Shown piece by piece: positions 1 through 5,951 of a stretch of DNA of 6,654 bases. Position 1 is the first letter of the stretch. The number at the start of each line of letters is the position of its first letter. The notes below the pieces were generated by a model that was not told the DNA's origin, did not search any database, and saw only the letters and a program-made list of their open reading frames with translations. Source of the DNA: Blastocatellia bacterium (GTDB lineage Bacteria; Acidobacteriota; Blastocatellia; Pyrinomonadales; Pyrinomonadaceae); the NCBI GenBank assembly GCA_003487805.1, contig DNNE01000076.1, positions 1 through 6,654 on the forward strand. The letters run 5' to 3'. The position numbers and the translations under genes were made by a program.

Positions 1-42
1 GAGCGGTAGCGATCGGATAGAAGGCTGAGAAAGACTCGGGCC

Positions 43-117
43 GCGGAGCGGCGGCAGAGTGTAGCCCCGGCCGTAAGCCCTGGGGGATTACGTCCCCTAA
101 AGAATCCCAAGCCTGCG
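43..117 (+). repeat. Dispersed hairpin repeat, copy A
   Basis: This stretch matches 1139-1211 over about 75 bases with scattered differences. Shared blocks are GCGGAGCGGCGGCAGAG, TAGCCCCGG, CGTAAGCCC and ATCCCAAGCC. The centre (about 65-85) forms an imperfect stem around a GTAA loop. The same hairpin is perfect in copy B. It does not look coding and lies downstream of the minus-strand gene and its attC. It looks like a member of a genome-wide family of intergenic repeats; the family itself cannot be named from one window. Confidence 0.7.
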
Positions 118-179
118 GACGACAGAAATGATTGAATGCTGAGATTCAAGTTGAGTCTTTGATCCGGTCGCTATTCCGA

Positions 180-199
180 TGTGTCGGGATTCTGACACA
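180..199. repeat. Small hairpin TGTGTC/GACACA
   Basis: TGTGTC (180-185) and GACACA (194-199) form a 6-base stem with an 8-base loop. It lies just beyond the attC-like site, downstream of the minus-strand gene. No T-tract follows on either strand, so it is not called a terminator. Confidence 0.35.
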
Positions 200-203
200 G
201 CGA

Positions 204-309
204 GCAAACTAAAGTCAGAGTTGGCGCGGCGGCGCGACAGCCCCAACTGTAAGTTCAATAAATTTTGAGAAACGCGCTCCCGCGGCTCGCGTCCAACGAT
301 TCGTTGGGT
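204..309 (-). other. attC-like integron recombination site, almost complete
   Basis: Read on the minus strand, the left half has ACCCAAC (309-303, fits the R'' consensus RYYYAAC), a 5-base spacer GAATC, then GTTGGAC (297-291). The right half has CCAAC (225-221), a 6-base spacer TCTGAC, then TTTAGTT (213-207) in the R' position. The two halves are imperfect inverted copies: GTTGG is shared, followed by GC-rich arms around 290-273 and 239-226. The left-hand spacer of 5 and right-hand spacer of 6 are the arrangement known for attC sites. The right half also aligns with the half-site at the window's right edge (GCGCCGCC, then CAACTC, then AC-TTAG). The R' box has T where the essential GTT triplet has G, so recombination may be impaired. 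The total length of about 106 bases is within the known attC range. Confidence 0.68.
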
Positions 310-998
310 TGCGTCGGCGGAACCCAGGCAGCCCATTTTGAGGGAATGCGCTTCCAACTGATGTTGCAGTCACCGTTTGAATCAATTGAATCGATGCGGA
401 AAATGACGCGGTAGACCGTGCGGTCATCCTTTATCTGCGCTGCATAGACATGTCCCGCGACGGCCCTAACGATTGAGCCTTCGGGACCAACGGCACTCAC
501 TCCTTTATTCATCGTTATGCTGATCCTCGAGGTAATGGGCTTAAGGACGAGGACGGGCATTCGATGGACCTCTTCCCATTTCATTTGTCCCATGTCCGTC
601 AGTAAGCCCATTCCGCCAGGAGGCGTCGCCATAACCTGCAGCCATAGGTCATCCGCGGCCATTGAAAGTCCGCCATATCGTATCGAATAGCTGCGCTTCC
701 CTGTGCTTGTGACTTGAACCTGGCCTACGTTCCTTGCACTAGCAGATGCCTCGATAACATCCGTCGAGGGAAGATCATCAATTGTCGAGGGAGGACCCTT
801 GAACTGAACCGGCTTTATCTGCCTGCCGCCGGTCTCCACCAAAATCCAGGATCGAGGTGGAGCCGTTTTGTCTTTACGCGCCTTTCGACTCAGGGTGATT
901 GTCTGAGTCTTGAGGTCGCTAATCTCTTGGTTTTTTTGGGCATTGACGCTGACGATCAGCAGGAGAGTGATGAGAATGACGGCCGCCTTTGTCCTCAT
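255..998 (-). CDS. Secreted protein of unknown function, C-terminus encoded by attC
   Basis: No family is recognised. The ATG at 998 is chosen over an in-frame start at 1031 because AGGA (1010-1007) lies 8 bases before it and it begins a textbook signal peptide: MRTK, a hydrophobic stretch at residues 5-18, and a likely cut after VNA (residue 20). The product is 247 residues, about 227 after cleavage. Residues 40-50 are basic. Residues 184-218 alternate hydrophobic and polar residues around an SNGD turn (207-210), which suggests beta strands. There is one Cys in the mature part (C211). From residue 230 the reading frame passes through the left half of the attC-like site, so the last 18 residues, including NESLDAS, come from recombination-site DNA; the ancestral end may have been shorter. 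It is probably a cassette gene exported across the inner membrane. The role is unknown. Confidence 0.7.
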   Translation of the reverse strand: MRTKAAVILITLLLIVSVNAQKNQEISDLKTQTITLSRKARKDKTAPPRSWILVETGGRQIKPVQFKGPPSTIDDLPSTDVIEASASARNVGQVQVTSTGKRSYSIRYGGLSMAADDLWLQVMATPPGGMGLLTDMGQMKWEEVHRMPVLVLKPITSRISITMNKGVSAVGPEGSIVRAVAGHVYAAQIKDDRTVYRVIFRIDSIDSNGDCNISWKRIPSKWAAWVPPTQPNESLDASRGSAFLKIY

Positions 999-1062
999 TT
1001 CCTTATTCCTATGCAAACTGGCTACAAACAATTCATGCGAAACACCCTATCACGCCGCTCCC

Positions 1063-1081
1063 GTCCAACGATTTGTTGGGT
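1063..1081 (-). other. Isolated left half of an attC-like site
   Basis: On the minus strand this reads ACCCAAC (1081-1075), AAATC, GTTGGAC (1069-1063). It differs from the left half of the 204-309 site by one base in 19. Similarity continues on both sides: GTTGCG-CGG beyond the core, and CGAGC/GGAGC and GTTTC blocks on the other side, about 50 bases in all (267-317 against 1037-1089). No matching right half is visible in the 65 bases before the start of the gene at 998, or beyond it. It may be a truncated attC, or the repeat may move as a unit of its own. Confidence 0.5.
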
Positions 1082-1138
1082 TGCGCCGGATCTAATAACG
1101 CTAATTCAGTCCAGCGTCAATTCGTCTGCGCACGTGCT

Positions 1139-1211
1139 GCGGAGCGGCGGCAGAGTTTAGCCCCGGGCGTAAGCCCGGGGATCACTTTACATAAAAGATC
1201 CCAAGCCCGCG
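1139..1211 (+). repeat. Dispersed hairpin repeat, copy B
   Basis: This is a direct repeat of 43-117 in the same orientation. Its core is a perfect 8-base stem, CCCCGGGC (1161-1168) and GCCCGGGG (1173-1180), closed by a GTAA loop of the GNRA type. Copies A and B bracket about 1.0 kb holding the secreted-protein gene and its attC. Homologous recombination between them could delete that segment. Confidence 0.72.
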
Positions 1212-1418
1212 TGGGTAACGGATTACGTTTCGATAAGTAGCCGCAGAGCGGCGGAACACGAACTACACCGGGCGAAATGTTTCGCCCCTGAAGGGGCTGG
1301 ATGAATGATCATTTACCGACTCACGGCTCGCGCCGTGGGCTACAGATCTTTTGCCGCCCCGCGGCTCACCCCGTCGCTATGCTTCGTACCCTCACCCAAC
1401 CTCTCCCAAAGGGAGAGG
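1212..1418. repeat. Cluster of intergenic hairpins
   Basis: Five further inverted repeats follow copy B. They are GCCGC/GCGGC (1240-1252, loop AGA), GGGCGAAA/TTTCGCCC (1270-1287, 2-base loop), GCCCC/GGGGC (1284-1297, loop TGAA, sharing bases with the previous one), CACGGC/GCCGTG (1322-1337, loop TCGC) and CCTCTCCC/GGGAGAGG (1400-1418, loop AAA). None is followed by a clear T-tract. No convincing reading frame spans them. With copy B they make up most of the 551-base gap 999-1549. I see nothing specific in 1419-1536. They look like several dispersed repeats piled into one spacer. Structured-RNA or transcript-end roles are possible but unsupported. Confidence 0.6.
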
Positions 1419-1536
1419 AGAAGAAGCTCCGGGTACTGACCTCATCGTATAGTCTCGCGAACATCCAAAGATTGGCTCTGAGGCGTATACTTACTGCATC
1501 TAACATTCGTTCATTCAAGGTGGACGATTAGCTTTT

Positions 1537-1543
1537 CGGAGGT
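1537..1543 (+). promoter_or_regulatory. Ribosome binding site of msrA
   Basis: CGGAGGT ends 6 bases before the ATG at 1550, a strong Shine-Dalgarno match at good spacing. It fixes the start of the exported form with its N-terminal signal rather than a shorter cytoplasmic form. Confidence 0.75.
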
Positions 1544-1549
1544 ATTTAC

Positions 1550-2221
1550 ATGTCACGCGCCTTATTAGCAATGACCCTCACCGGTCTTTTTATTACGATG
1601 CCGGCTTGCGGTACTGCCACGGCTACCGCCGGCCGCAGCTTGCCGAACCCGTTAGTTGACGCACCGCTCGCCACCACTAAAGGCGAGCAAACCGCCGTCA
1701 TCGCGGGCGGCTGCTTCTGGGGCATCCAAGCTGTGTTCGAACATGTAAAAGGAGTAATCAGCGTGAGCGCGGGCTATTCGGGAGGCGCGGCCGAGACCGC
1801 TCACTACGAGATGGTGAGCGAAGGCAATACCGGGCACGCTGAGTCGGTCCGGATCAAATATGATCCGTCGCGCATTTCTTACGGTCAGTTGCTCAAAGTG
1901 TATTTTGCCGTCGCTCACGATCCGACCGAGCTGAATCGGCAGGGACCCGACACCGGTACGCAATATCGCTCAGCCATCTTCTTTGGCAACGCAGAGCAGA
2001 AGAGCATCGCCGATGCTTATATCGCTCAACTCAACAAGGCTGGTGTTTTCCCACGGCCGATTGTCACTCAGGTGGTGGCCCTCAAGGCCTTCTATGACGC
2101 GGAAGGATATCATCAGGACTATGCCGAACATCATCCGGATGAGCCGTACATCGCGATCAACGATCTACCGAAGGTGGCCGAACTTAAAAAGCAATTTCCC
2201 GAACTGTATGTCCAACGTTAG
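1550..2221 (+). CDS. msrA: Peptide-methionine (S)-S-oxide reductase MsrA, exported form
   Basis: The enzyme reduces methionine-S-sulfoxide in oxidised proteins back to methionine. Of its 223 residues, 1-20 are a hydrophobic leader ending in MPAC, a weak lipobox, so the protein may be a lipoprotein attached at C20 or a cleaved secreted protein. Residues 21-45 are a linker. The catalytic domain starts near 48 with GGCFWG, where C55 is the nucleophile. Equivalents of the E. coli active-site residues Y82, E94 and Y134 are Y86 (HYEMV), E98 (TGHAE) and Y139 (GTQYRSAIF). Other family blocks are GYSGG (75-79), HDPTELNRQGPDTGTQ (123-138) and GYHQDY (186-191). There is no resolving Cys: the only cysteines are C20 and C55, so it is a one-Cys MsrA that would need an external thiol partner, presumably in the periplasm. 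It is the only plus-strand gene and stands alone. Its stop lies in TCCAACGTTAG. Confidence 0.95.
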   Translation: MSRALLAMTLTGLFITMPACGTATATAGRSLPNPLVDAPLATTKGEQTAVIAGGCFWGIQAVFEHVKGVISVSAGYSGGAAETAHYEMVSEGNTGHAESVRIKYDPSRISYGQLLKVYFAVAHDPTELNRQGPDTGTQYRSAIFFGNAEQKSIADAYIAQLNKAGVFPRPIVTQVVALKAFYDAEGYHQDYAEHHPDEPYIAINDLPKVAELKKQFPELYVQR

Positions 2222-2531
2222 CTTGCACAAAAAAGGAATTCCAAGGTGGAGCACGGAGCGATACAGAACGCCGAGCGATAGCGGGAGATGCTAAAGTCAA
2301 TCCATTGATCGATTTAGTGGTGCCATGGTTTGGGGCTAGCGCAATCCACGAACCCACACGAAACATTTTTTTCGTGTTCAGTTCGTGTGATTTAGTGGAT
2401 CGTTCTTGCTGAGAGAAATTACAACACGAAACCGATCCAGGGCACTACCATCGATTGTATGAAGTTGAGAGTTCGGTTCTGTATCATCTCTGCTTGCTAG
2501 CTGACTTTTTGTGTACAGCCTCCAACGCTAG
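2211..2531 (+). repeat. Direct repeat TCCAACGyTAG at both ends of the convergent gap
   Basis: TCCAACGTTAG (2211-2221) contains the msrA stop codon, and TCCAACGCTAG (2521-2531) contains, on the other strand, the stop of the RNB gene. They agree at 10 of 11 positions and bracket the intergenic stretch. The interval between them could have been inserted or could represent worn attC-type cores. Chance is also possible for so short a match. Confidence 0.35.
2308..2455. repeat. Inverted-repeat cluster in convergent intergenic region
   Basis: ACACGAAA (2356-2363) can pair with TTTCGTGT (2370-2377) as a perfect 8-base stem with a 6-base loop. Alternatively CACACGAA (2355-2362) can pair with TTCGTGTG (2382-2389) inside an outer ATCCAC/GTGGAT stem (2344-2349, 2395-2400). 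A further ACACGAAA lies at 2424-2431. GATTTAGTGG occurs twice (2311-2320, 2389-2398). The ends, ATCGATTTAGTGGTGCC (2308-2324) and GGCACTACCATCGAT (2441-2455), are rough inverted copies, as in a small non-autonomous element. I see no gene in the 306 bases 2222-2527 and no classical terminator with a T-tract for either converging gene, although the first hairpin could serve as one. Confidence 0.5.
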
Positions 2532-4021
2532 TGCCGGGCTCCGAAATCGATAAAGCCGCGTTGTGGATCTGCGTCGAGTAACTTCACACTTATCTTCTCA
2601 CCCACGCGGAGGCCCTGCTCTCCTCGCATTATGCGTCCATCAACCGGCGGCTTAATCAGACGCGCATAGGTTCCTTTAGATGAAGCGCCCGTGACGATGG
2701 CGTCGAACACTTCACCGATCCGATTCTGCATTAAGACCGCGGCGCCGACTTTGCGCATCTTTCGCTCGACCTTACGCGCGGCGTCTTCACGCTCAGTGCA
2801 GTGCGCGGCAATTGCGGTCAGCTCAGCTTCGGTGTAGGGCCCTGCACTTTTTTGCAGCACAGCTTTGACCAGGCGCTGGCTCACGAGGTCCGCGTAGCGA
2901 CGATTCGGTGCGGTCGAATGCGTATAGTCGTGGACCGCCAGACCGAAGTGAATGCTTTGTTCTCCGGAAGTTCCCGGCTTCTGCACGGTGTATTCGCCAG
3001 GACCCAGTAGCTTTATGATTGAGAGCGAAAGATCCGGAAAATGCTGTGGGTCGACAGTCTTGCGGCGCGCCAGAAAATCCGCCAGTGCTCGCGAGTCCGG
3101 TTGGGCCGGCAGTGGTTCACTTAACTCATGCGCGATTTCGACTATCCGGTCCCAATGTTCCGGAGTTCGCACCACGCGACGCAGTGACAGCGCGCCTTGC
3201 GCCGTCAGAAACTGGGCCATCGCCACATTGGCGGCGATCATGAAATTCTCAATGAGATCACGCGCGCTGTTTCGCTCAACCACCGAAAGTTCTGTGACCT
3301 GGCCAAGGTTGTTGATGACCGGCGAGGCTTCGATTGTCTCTAGTTCGAGCGCTCCGTGTTCTTTTCGTAACTCGCGTAGATGTTCGGCAGCTTCGAACTG
3401 AAGACGAATCTGAGCGTCCATCTTGGGCACGCTCGCAATTTCCGTTGGCATGGGTCCCGTGTTATCAAGCCAGGCGCCTACAGCTTCATACGAAAGCTTC
3501 GCGTAGTTGTGCAGTAGCGCCGGATAGACGTCGGTCGATTTCACCGTACCTTCGGACCCAATAATTACTTCAGTAACAATTGAAGATCGATCCGCGCCGC
3601 CTACCAGCGAAGTCATATCCGTCGATAACTGCTCGGGCAGCATCGGAAAAGTTCTAACCCCGGTGTAAACAGAAGTGCCGTTCTCAGCCGCGTGCGAATC
3701 AATCGCCGACCCCTTCTGTACCAGCGCATCAACATTTGCGATGCCCACCCGCACACAGATGTCGCCATTAGGCAGACGCTCAGCGTACTCAACCTGATCG
3801 AGATCGCGTGACTTGCGATCGTCTATTGACGACCACAGCAACGAGCGCAAATCTCGGGTTCCGGAATCGTCGACGGCCGGCGGCGGTTTCGACGCAAGCA
3901 ACTGCAACTCGTCTAAAACCGCATGCGGCACGTCAGGCACAAATCCGGCATCAATCATGGCTTGATGCGCGATCGCAGACAGATCGATTGAATCCATACG
4001 TGATTGATTCTTCATCGGCAA
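2528..4021 (-). CDS. RNB-domain exoribonuclease, compact RNase II/R family member
   Basis: Enzymes of this family degrade single-stranded RNA from the 3' end to nucleoside monophosphates, and this one is likely cytoplasmic. Of its 497 residues the first 60 have no visible cold-shock domains, unlike RNase II (about 640 residues) or RNase R. The RNB domain runs from about 57 to 390. Its metal site is SIDDRKSRDLDQ: D67, D73 and D75 match E. coli RNase II D201, D207 and D209, but the D210 position is Q76. Other blocks are FPMLPEQLS (125-133), NFMIAANVAMA (259-269) and HFGLAVHDYTHSTAPNRRY (358-376), with the RNA-contacting arginine at R374. An S1-like RNA-binding domain covers about 434-497. The start is TTG at 4021, 11 bases after GAGG (4036-4033); ATG at 4015 is also possible but 17 bases away. 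It is the last of five co-directional genes, 58 bases after the ankyrin gene. Confidence 0.88.
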   Translation of the reverse strand: MPMKNQSRMDSIDLSAIAHQAMIDAGFVPDVPHAVLDELQLLASKPPPAVDDSGTRDLRSLLWSSIDDRKSRDLDQVEYAERLPNGDICVRVGIANVDALVQKGSAIDSHAAENGTSVYTGVRTFPMLPEQLSTDMTSLVGGADRSSIVTEVIIGSEGTVKSTDVYPALLHNYAKLSYEAVGAWLDNTGPMPTEIASVPKMDAQIRLQFEAAEHLRELRKEHGALELETIEASPVINNLGQVTELSVVERNSARDLIENFMIAANVAMAQFLTAQGALSLRRVVRTPEHWDRIVEIAHELSEPLPAQPDSRALADFLARRKTVDPQHFPDLSLSIIKLLGPGEYTVQKPGTSGEQSIHFGLAVHDYTHSTAPNRRYADLVSQRLVKAVLQKSAGPYTEAELTAIAAHCTEREDAARKVERKMRKVGAAVLMQNRIGEVFDAIVTGASSKGTYARLIKPPVDGRIMRGEQGLRVGEKISVKLLDADPQRGFIDFGARH

Positions 4022-4079
4022 AGAATTGTTTACCTCAGGGACGTTCAGAGGACAAGGGGGTAGCGAAAACTAAAGCGGG

Positions 4080-4757
4080 TCACGGCGCCTTCCCTCCGAA
4101 CATCTCTCGTATCCAATCGCTCCTTACCCAGTCCAGCACGGACTTGCCATTGCAGTCTTTGATCGTGGGACTTACGCCGAAGCGAAGAAACTCCTCGATG
4201 ATCTCGCGTTGCGCTGCTCGTGCTTCGTCTGTCCCCGATCCACCCCGCCCTGTGTTTTGCACTGCGAGATGAAACGCGGTCGAGCCAGGATTGTTTCTCA
4301 GAGTCGGATTCCCGCCCGCCTTCAGCAGAAACCGTACCGCCGCCGCGCAGCGCGTACGCACTGCTCGGTGCAACGGAGTCGCACCATTCTTGTCCGGGGC
4401 ATTCACCCCAGCGCCAGCCGCGAGCAAACGCCCAATGGTCTGTACCTGCCGCTCGGGGTCGTACGCGGGGTCGCCGATGTAGCCGTCCGCCGCGTAATGA
4501 AGTGGGCCGCTGTGGCGCATGTTCATAGACGCATTTGGATCCGATCCGGAAGCGAGCAACAGTTGAACGATCTCGACGCGATAGCCGGCCGCAGCCAGAT
4601 GCAGGGCTGTGTCGCCAACGTACAGCCAGTGAAAGATCTTCTGATCGTAGAGTTTGGCCTCGCTGACCCGCCCGGCGACAAGCGACGAATCAGCCGACAG
4701 CAGACCCTCGACCGTCGCGCGGTCGTCATCAAGGATGGCTCGAAAGAGTGCGTCCAT
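4080..4757 (-). CDS. Ankyrin-repeat protein
   Basis: A 225-residue cytoplasmic-looking protein with no signal peptide, made almost wholly of ankyrin repeats, which are protein-binding scaffolds. Recognisable repeats are GDTALHLAAAG to DPNA (48-76), GPLHYAADGY to GVNAPD (84-122, with an inserted GDPAYDPERQ loop), NGATPLHRAV to NPTLRN (124-155), and GSTAFHLAV to SPTIKD (158-201, with a Gly-rich insert at 169-176). A partial last repeat with GKSVLDWV starts near 204. The N-terminal helices (1-30) look like a capping repeat. There is no catalytic domain. AAGG lies 6 bases before the ATG at 4757. The gene starts 59 bases after the cupin stop and 58 before the RNB gene, so it may share their transcript. 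Its partner cannot be told from the sequence. Confidence 0.85.
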   Translation of the reverse strand: MDALFRAILDDDRATVEGLLSADSSLVAGRVSEAKLYDQKIFHWLYVGDTALHLAAAGYRVEIVQLLLASGSDPNASMNMRHSGPLHYAADGYIGDPAYDPERQVQTIGRLLAAGAGVNAPDKNGATPLHRAVRTRCAAAVRFLLKAGGNPTLRNNPGSTAFHLAVQNTGRGGSGTDEARAAQREIIEEFLRFGVSPTIKDCNGKSVLDWVRSDWIREMFGGKAP

Positions 4758-4780
4758 TCTTACCTTGTGGGTGGTTGATC

Positions 4781-4796
4781 AGCAGCGCCCGCTGCT
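4781..4796. repeat. Hairpin between cupin and ankyrin genes
   Basis: AGCAGC and GCTGCT form a perfect 6-base stem with a 4-base GCCC loop, in the 59-base gap between two co-directional genes. There is no T-tract after it on the minus strand, so it is not a clear terminator. It might affect transcript processing. Confidence 0.35.
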
Positions 4797-4816
4797 CCAC
4801 CTCTGAATTGACCGAA

Positions 4817-5188
4817 CTAGAGTGGCCGATGGTCACCATTTGGCCCCGGCGTGATATGAACAAGCTGAGTTTTTTCCAATACGTGAACTCGGTGCCATTC
4901 GCCTTTCGGTACGATACACGCTTCGCCCGCATGCAATTCAATGGAAGCGTTCGGTTCGGACTCTCCAGTGATCTGGATGCTTCCAGAAACCACGTAGAGT
5001 ATCTCGTCTCCATCTAGATGGACCTCGCCTCTGTGCGGTGCGTCATTCTCAATCGTGATGATGCCGACGGTCATGCCATCGATTCTGGTAGGCGGACCAG
5101 GCTGATGGGCTCTGGTGGTTACGGAGAGGTCACGGTGAATGTCGAACAAGTAGCGAGAAACATCGACTGGAGTAATTCGGTTTATCAA
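4817..5188 (-). CDS. Small single-domain cupin protein
   Basis: A small beta-barrel protein of about 123 residues. Numbered from an upstream in-frame ATG at 5215, cupin motif 1 is HRGEVHLDGDEILYVVSG (61-78) and motif 2 is GEACIVPKGEWHRVHV (97-112). Likely metal ligands are H66, E71 and H108. The first His of the usual HxH pair is E64, though H61 is nearby, so metal binding may be altered. The substrate is unknown; single-domain cupins include dioxygenases, isomerases and sugar-binding proteins. The TTG at 5188 is preferred as start because GAGGAGG lies 5 bases before it, whereas the ATG at 5215 has no good Shine-Dalgarno and would translate through that site. The gene begins 33 bases after the peptidase stop, which suggests co-transcription. 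No signal peptide. Confidence 0.82.
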   Translation of the reverse strand: MINRITPVDVSRYLFDIHRDLSVTTRAHQPGPPTRIDGMTVGIITIENDAPHRGEVHLDGDEILYVVSGSIQITGESEPNASIELHAGEACIVPKGEWHRVHVLEKTQLVHITPGPNGDHRPL

Positions 5189-5193
5189 GCGAT

Positions 5194-5200
5194 CCTCCTC
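5194..5200 (-). promoter_or_regulatory. Ribosome binding site that decides the cupin start
   Basis: GAGGAGG on the minus strand sits 5 bases before TTG at 5188. It lies inside the reading frame if translation is assumed to start at the ATG at 5215, so it argues for the shorter protein with a TTG start. Confidence 0.65.
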
Positions 5201-5221
5201 ATGGAGATGACGCATGCCCGC

Positions 5222-5926
5222 TCATTTTCTTTTTCCGGTCAACGAGCCAACGTAGCTTCCTGCAGTGGGGCCGAAGAGCGCCTTGATATAGGCAAAGAAT
5301 TCGGGCTGGCTGTTTTTTACTTTCCCTCTTTGAAAGGGTTCCTGGGCGGTTACCCCAAACAAATAGGTGGTCGCGGCGCACGCGAAAAACTCCCCCGCAT
5401 TTTCCATCATGTGCGATCTCGGCGCATAGGCAGTCATCCGCCTGGCGCGGTCAAAATATTTGATGATGTCCGGATTTCTAAATCCTTCTTCGATTCGCTG
5501 ATCATGATACGCATGTAACAGCTCATGCAGCAGAATGGGCTTGTGCCCCTCGGCCGTGAGACTGGAAGCCACCTGCACACCTCGGAGTTTTCCCGCGTAA
5601 TGTCCGGGTGACCTTATGGTGCCCGCCGGCACGAGTTCAAACGGCACACTCTGGAAGAACGTCAGCACCTCCGCCGAAAGGCCGACTTCGTAGACGATGT
5701 CAATCTGCTCCTTCGTCGCGGCCAGCAGCTCGTCATGTTTCTCGATGTTGTGGACCTGAGAATCGATGATAGTAAACCCGCGATATTTCGAATCCGCCGA
5801 CGCCGGGCGAAGCAGGAATAGCGATGCCATCAATCCGAGCACAATGACCAGGCTCGCTGGTCGCACCCTTGCGACGATTCTTGTTCTTCGCCGAACCTGC
5901 AACCGATCCGCTTCTTCGTAATCCAT
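5222..5926 (-). CDS. Membrane-anchored or secreted HExxH zinc metallopeptidase
   Basis: The 234-residue product has an N-terminal basic stretch (VRRRTRIVARVR, 11-22) and a hydrophobic segment (24-39) ending in PASA, so it is exported by a signal peptide or anchored. The zinc motif is HELLHAYHD (134-142): H134 and H138 are metal ligands and E135 is the general base. A downstream helix, ENAGEFFACAATTYLFG (175-191), would give the third ligand, most likely E179, about 41 residues on, which makes it a gluzincin. The HExxH plus NAGEFFA pattern resembles the catalytic domain of anthrax lethal factor (peptidase family M34), but at about 190 mature residues it has only the catalytic part. The ATG at 5926 is chosen because GAGGAG lies 7 bases upstream; a longer GTG start at 5974 would translate the attC-like half-site. 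Substrate unknown. Confidence 0.8.
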   Translation of the reverse strand: MDYEEADRLQVRRRTRIVARVRPASLVIVLGLMASLFLLRPASADSKYRGFTIIDSQVHNIEKHDELLAATKEQIDIVYEVGLSAEVLTFFQSVPFELVPAGTIRSPGHYAGKLRGVQVASSLTAEGHKPILLHELLHAYHDQRIEEGFRNPDIIKYFDRARRMTAYAPRSHMMENAGEFFACAATTYLFGVTAQEPFQRGKVKNSQPEFFAYIKALFGPTAGSYVGSLTGKRK

Positions 5927-5933
5927 GTAAGCT

Positions 5934-5939
5934 CTCCTC
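5934..5939 (-). promoter_or_regulatory. Ribosome binding site of the zinc peptidase gene
   Basis: GAGGAG on the minus strand, 7 bases before the ATG at 5926. It selects this start over the in-frame GTG at 5974, which has no such site. Confidence 0.65.
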
Positions 5940-5951
5940 GTTTCGCAAAGC

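Noticed and set aside
97..357. 86-codon minus-strand open frame beginning inside the secreted-protein gene
   Set aside because: It overlaps the attC-like site and the end of the 255-998 gene in another frame, starts with no ribosome binding site and has no recognisable features.
1139..1418. CRISPR array
   Set aside because: The repeats are unlike each other, unevenly spaced and individually palindromic, and no cas genes are present.
1486..1491. TATACT as a -10 box for msrA
   Set aside because: There is no acceptable -35 element 16-18 bases upstream and no extended -10, so a single hexamer in 100 bases is not evidence.
2210..2223. GTCCAAC followed by GTTAGCT at the msrA stop as a complete attC core
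   Set aside because: The two boxes directly abut with no 5- or 6-base spacer and no second half is nearby. Only the short direct repeat with 2521-2531 is reported.
2952..3401. 149-codon plus-strand open frame, one of several opposite the RNB gene
   Set aside because: The frame is a shadow of the strongly recognisable RNB protein on the minus strand.
4781..4796. Intrinsic terminator between the cupin and ankyrin genes
   Set aside because: The stem is good but no run of T follows it on the minus strand.
5018..5518. 166-codon plus-strand open frame
   Set aside because: It lies opposite the ends of the cupin and zinc peptidase genes, both of which have clear motifs and ribosome binding sites. 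Its own translation shows no family features.
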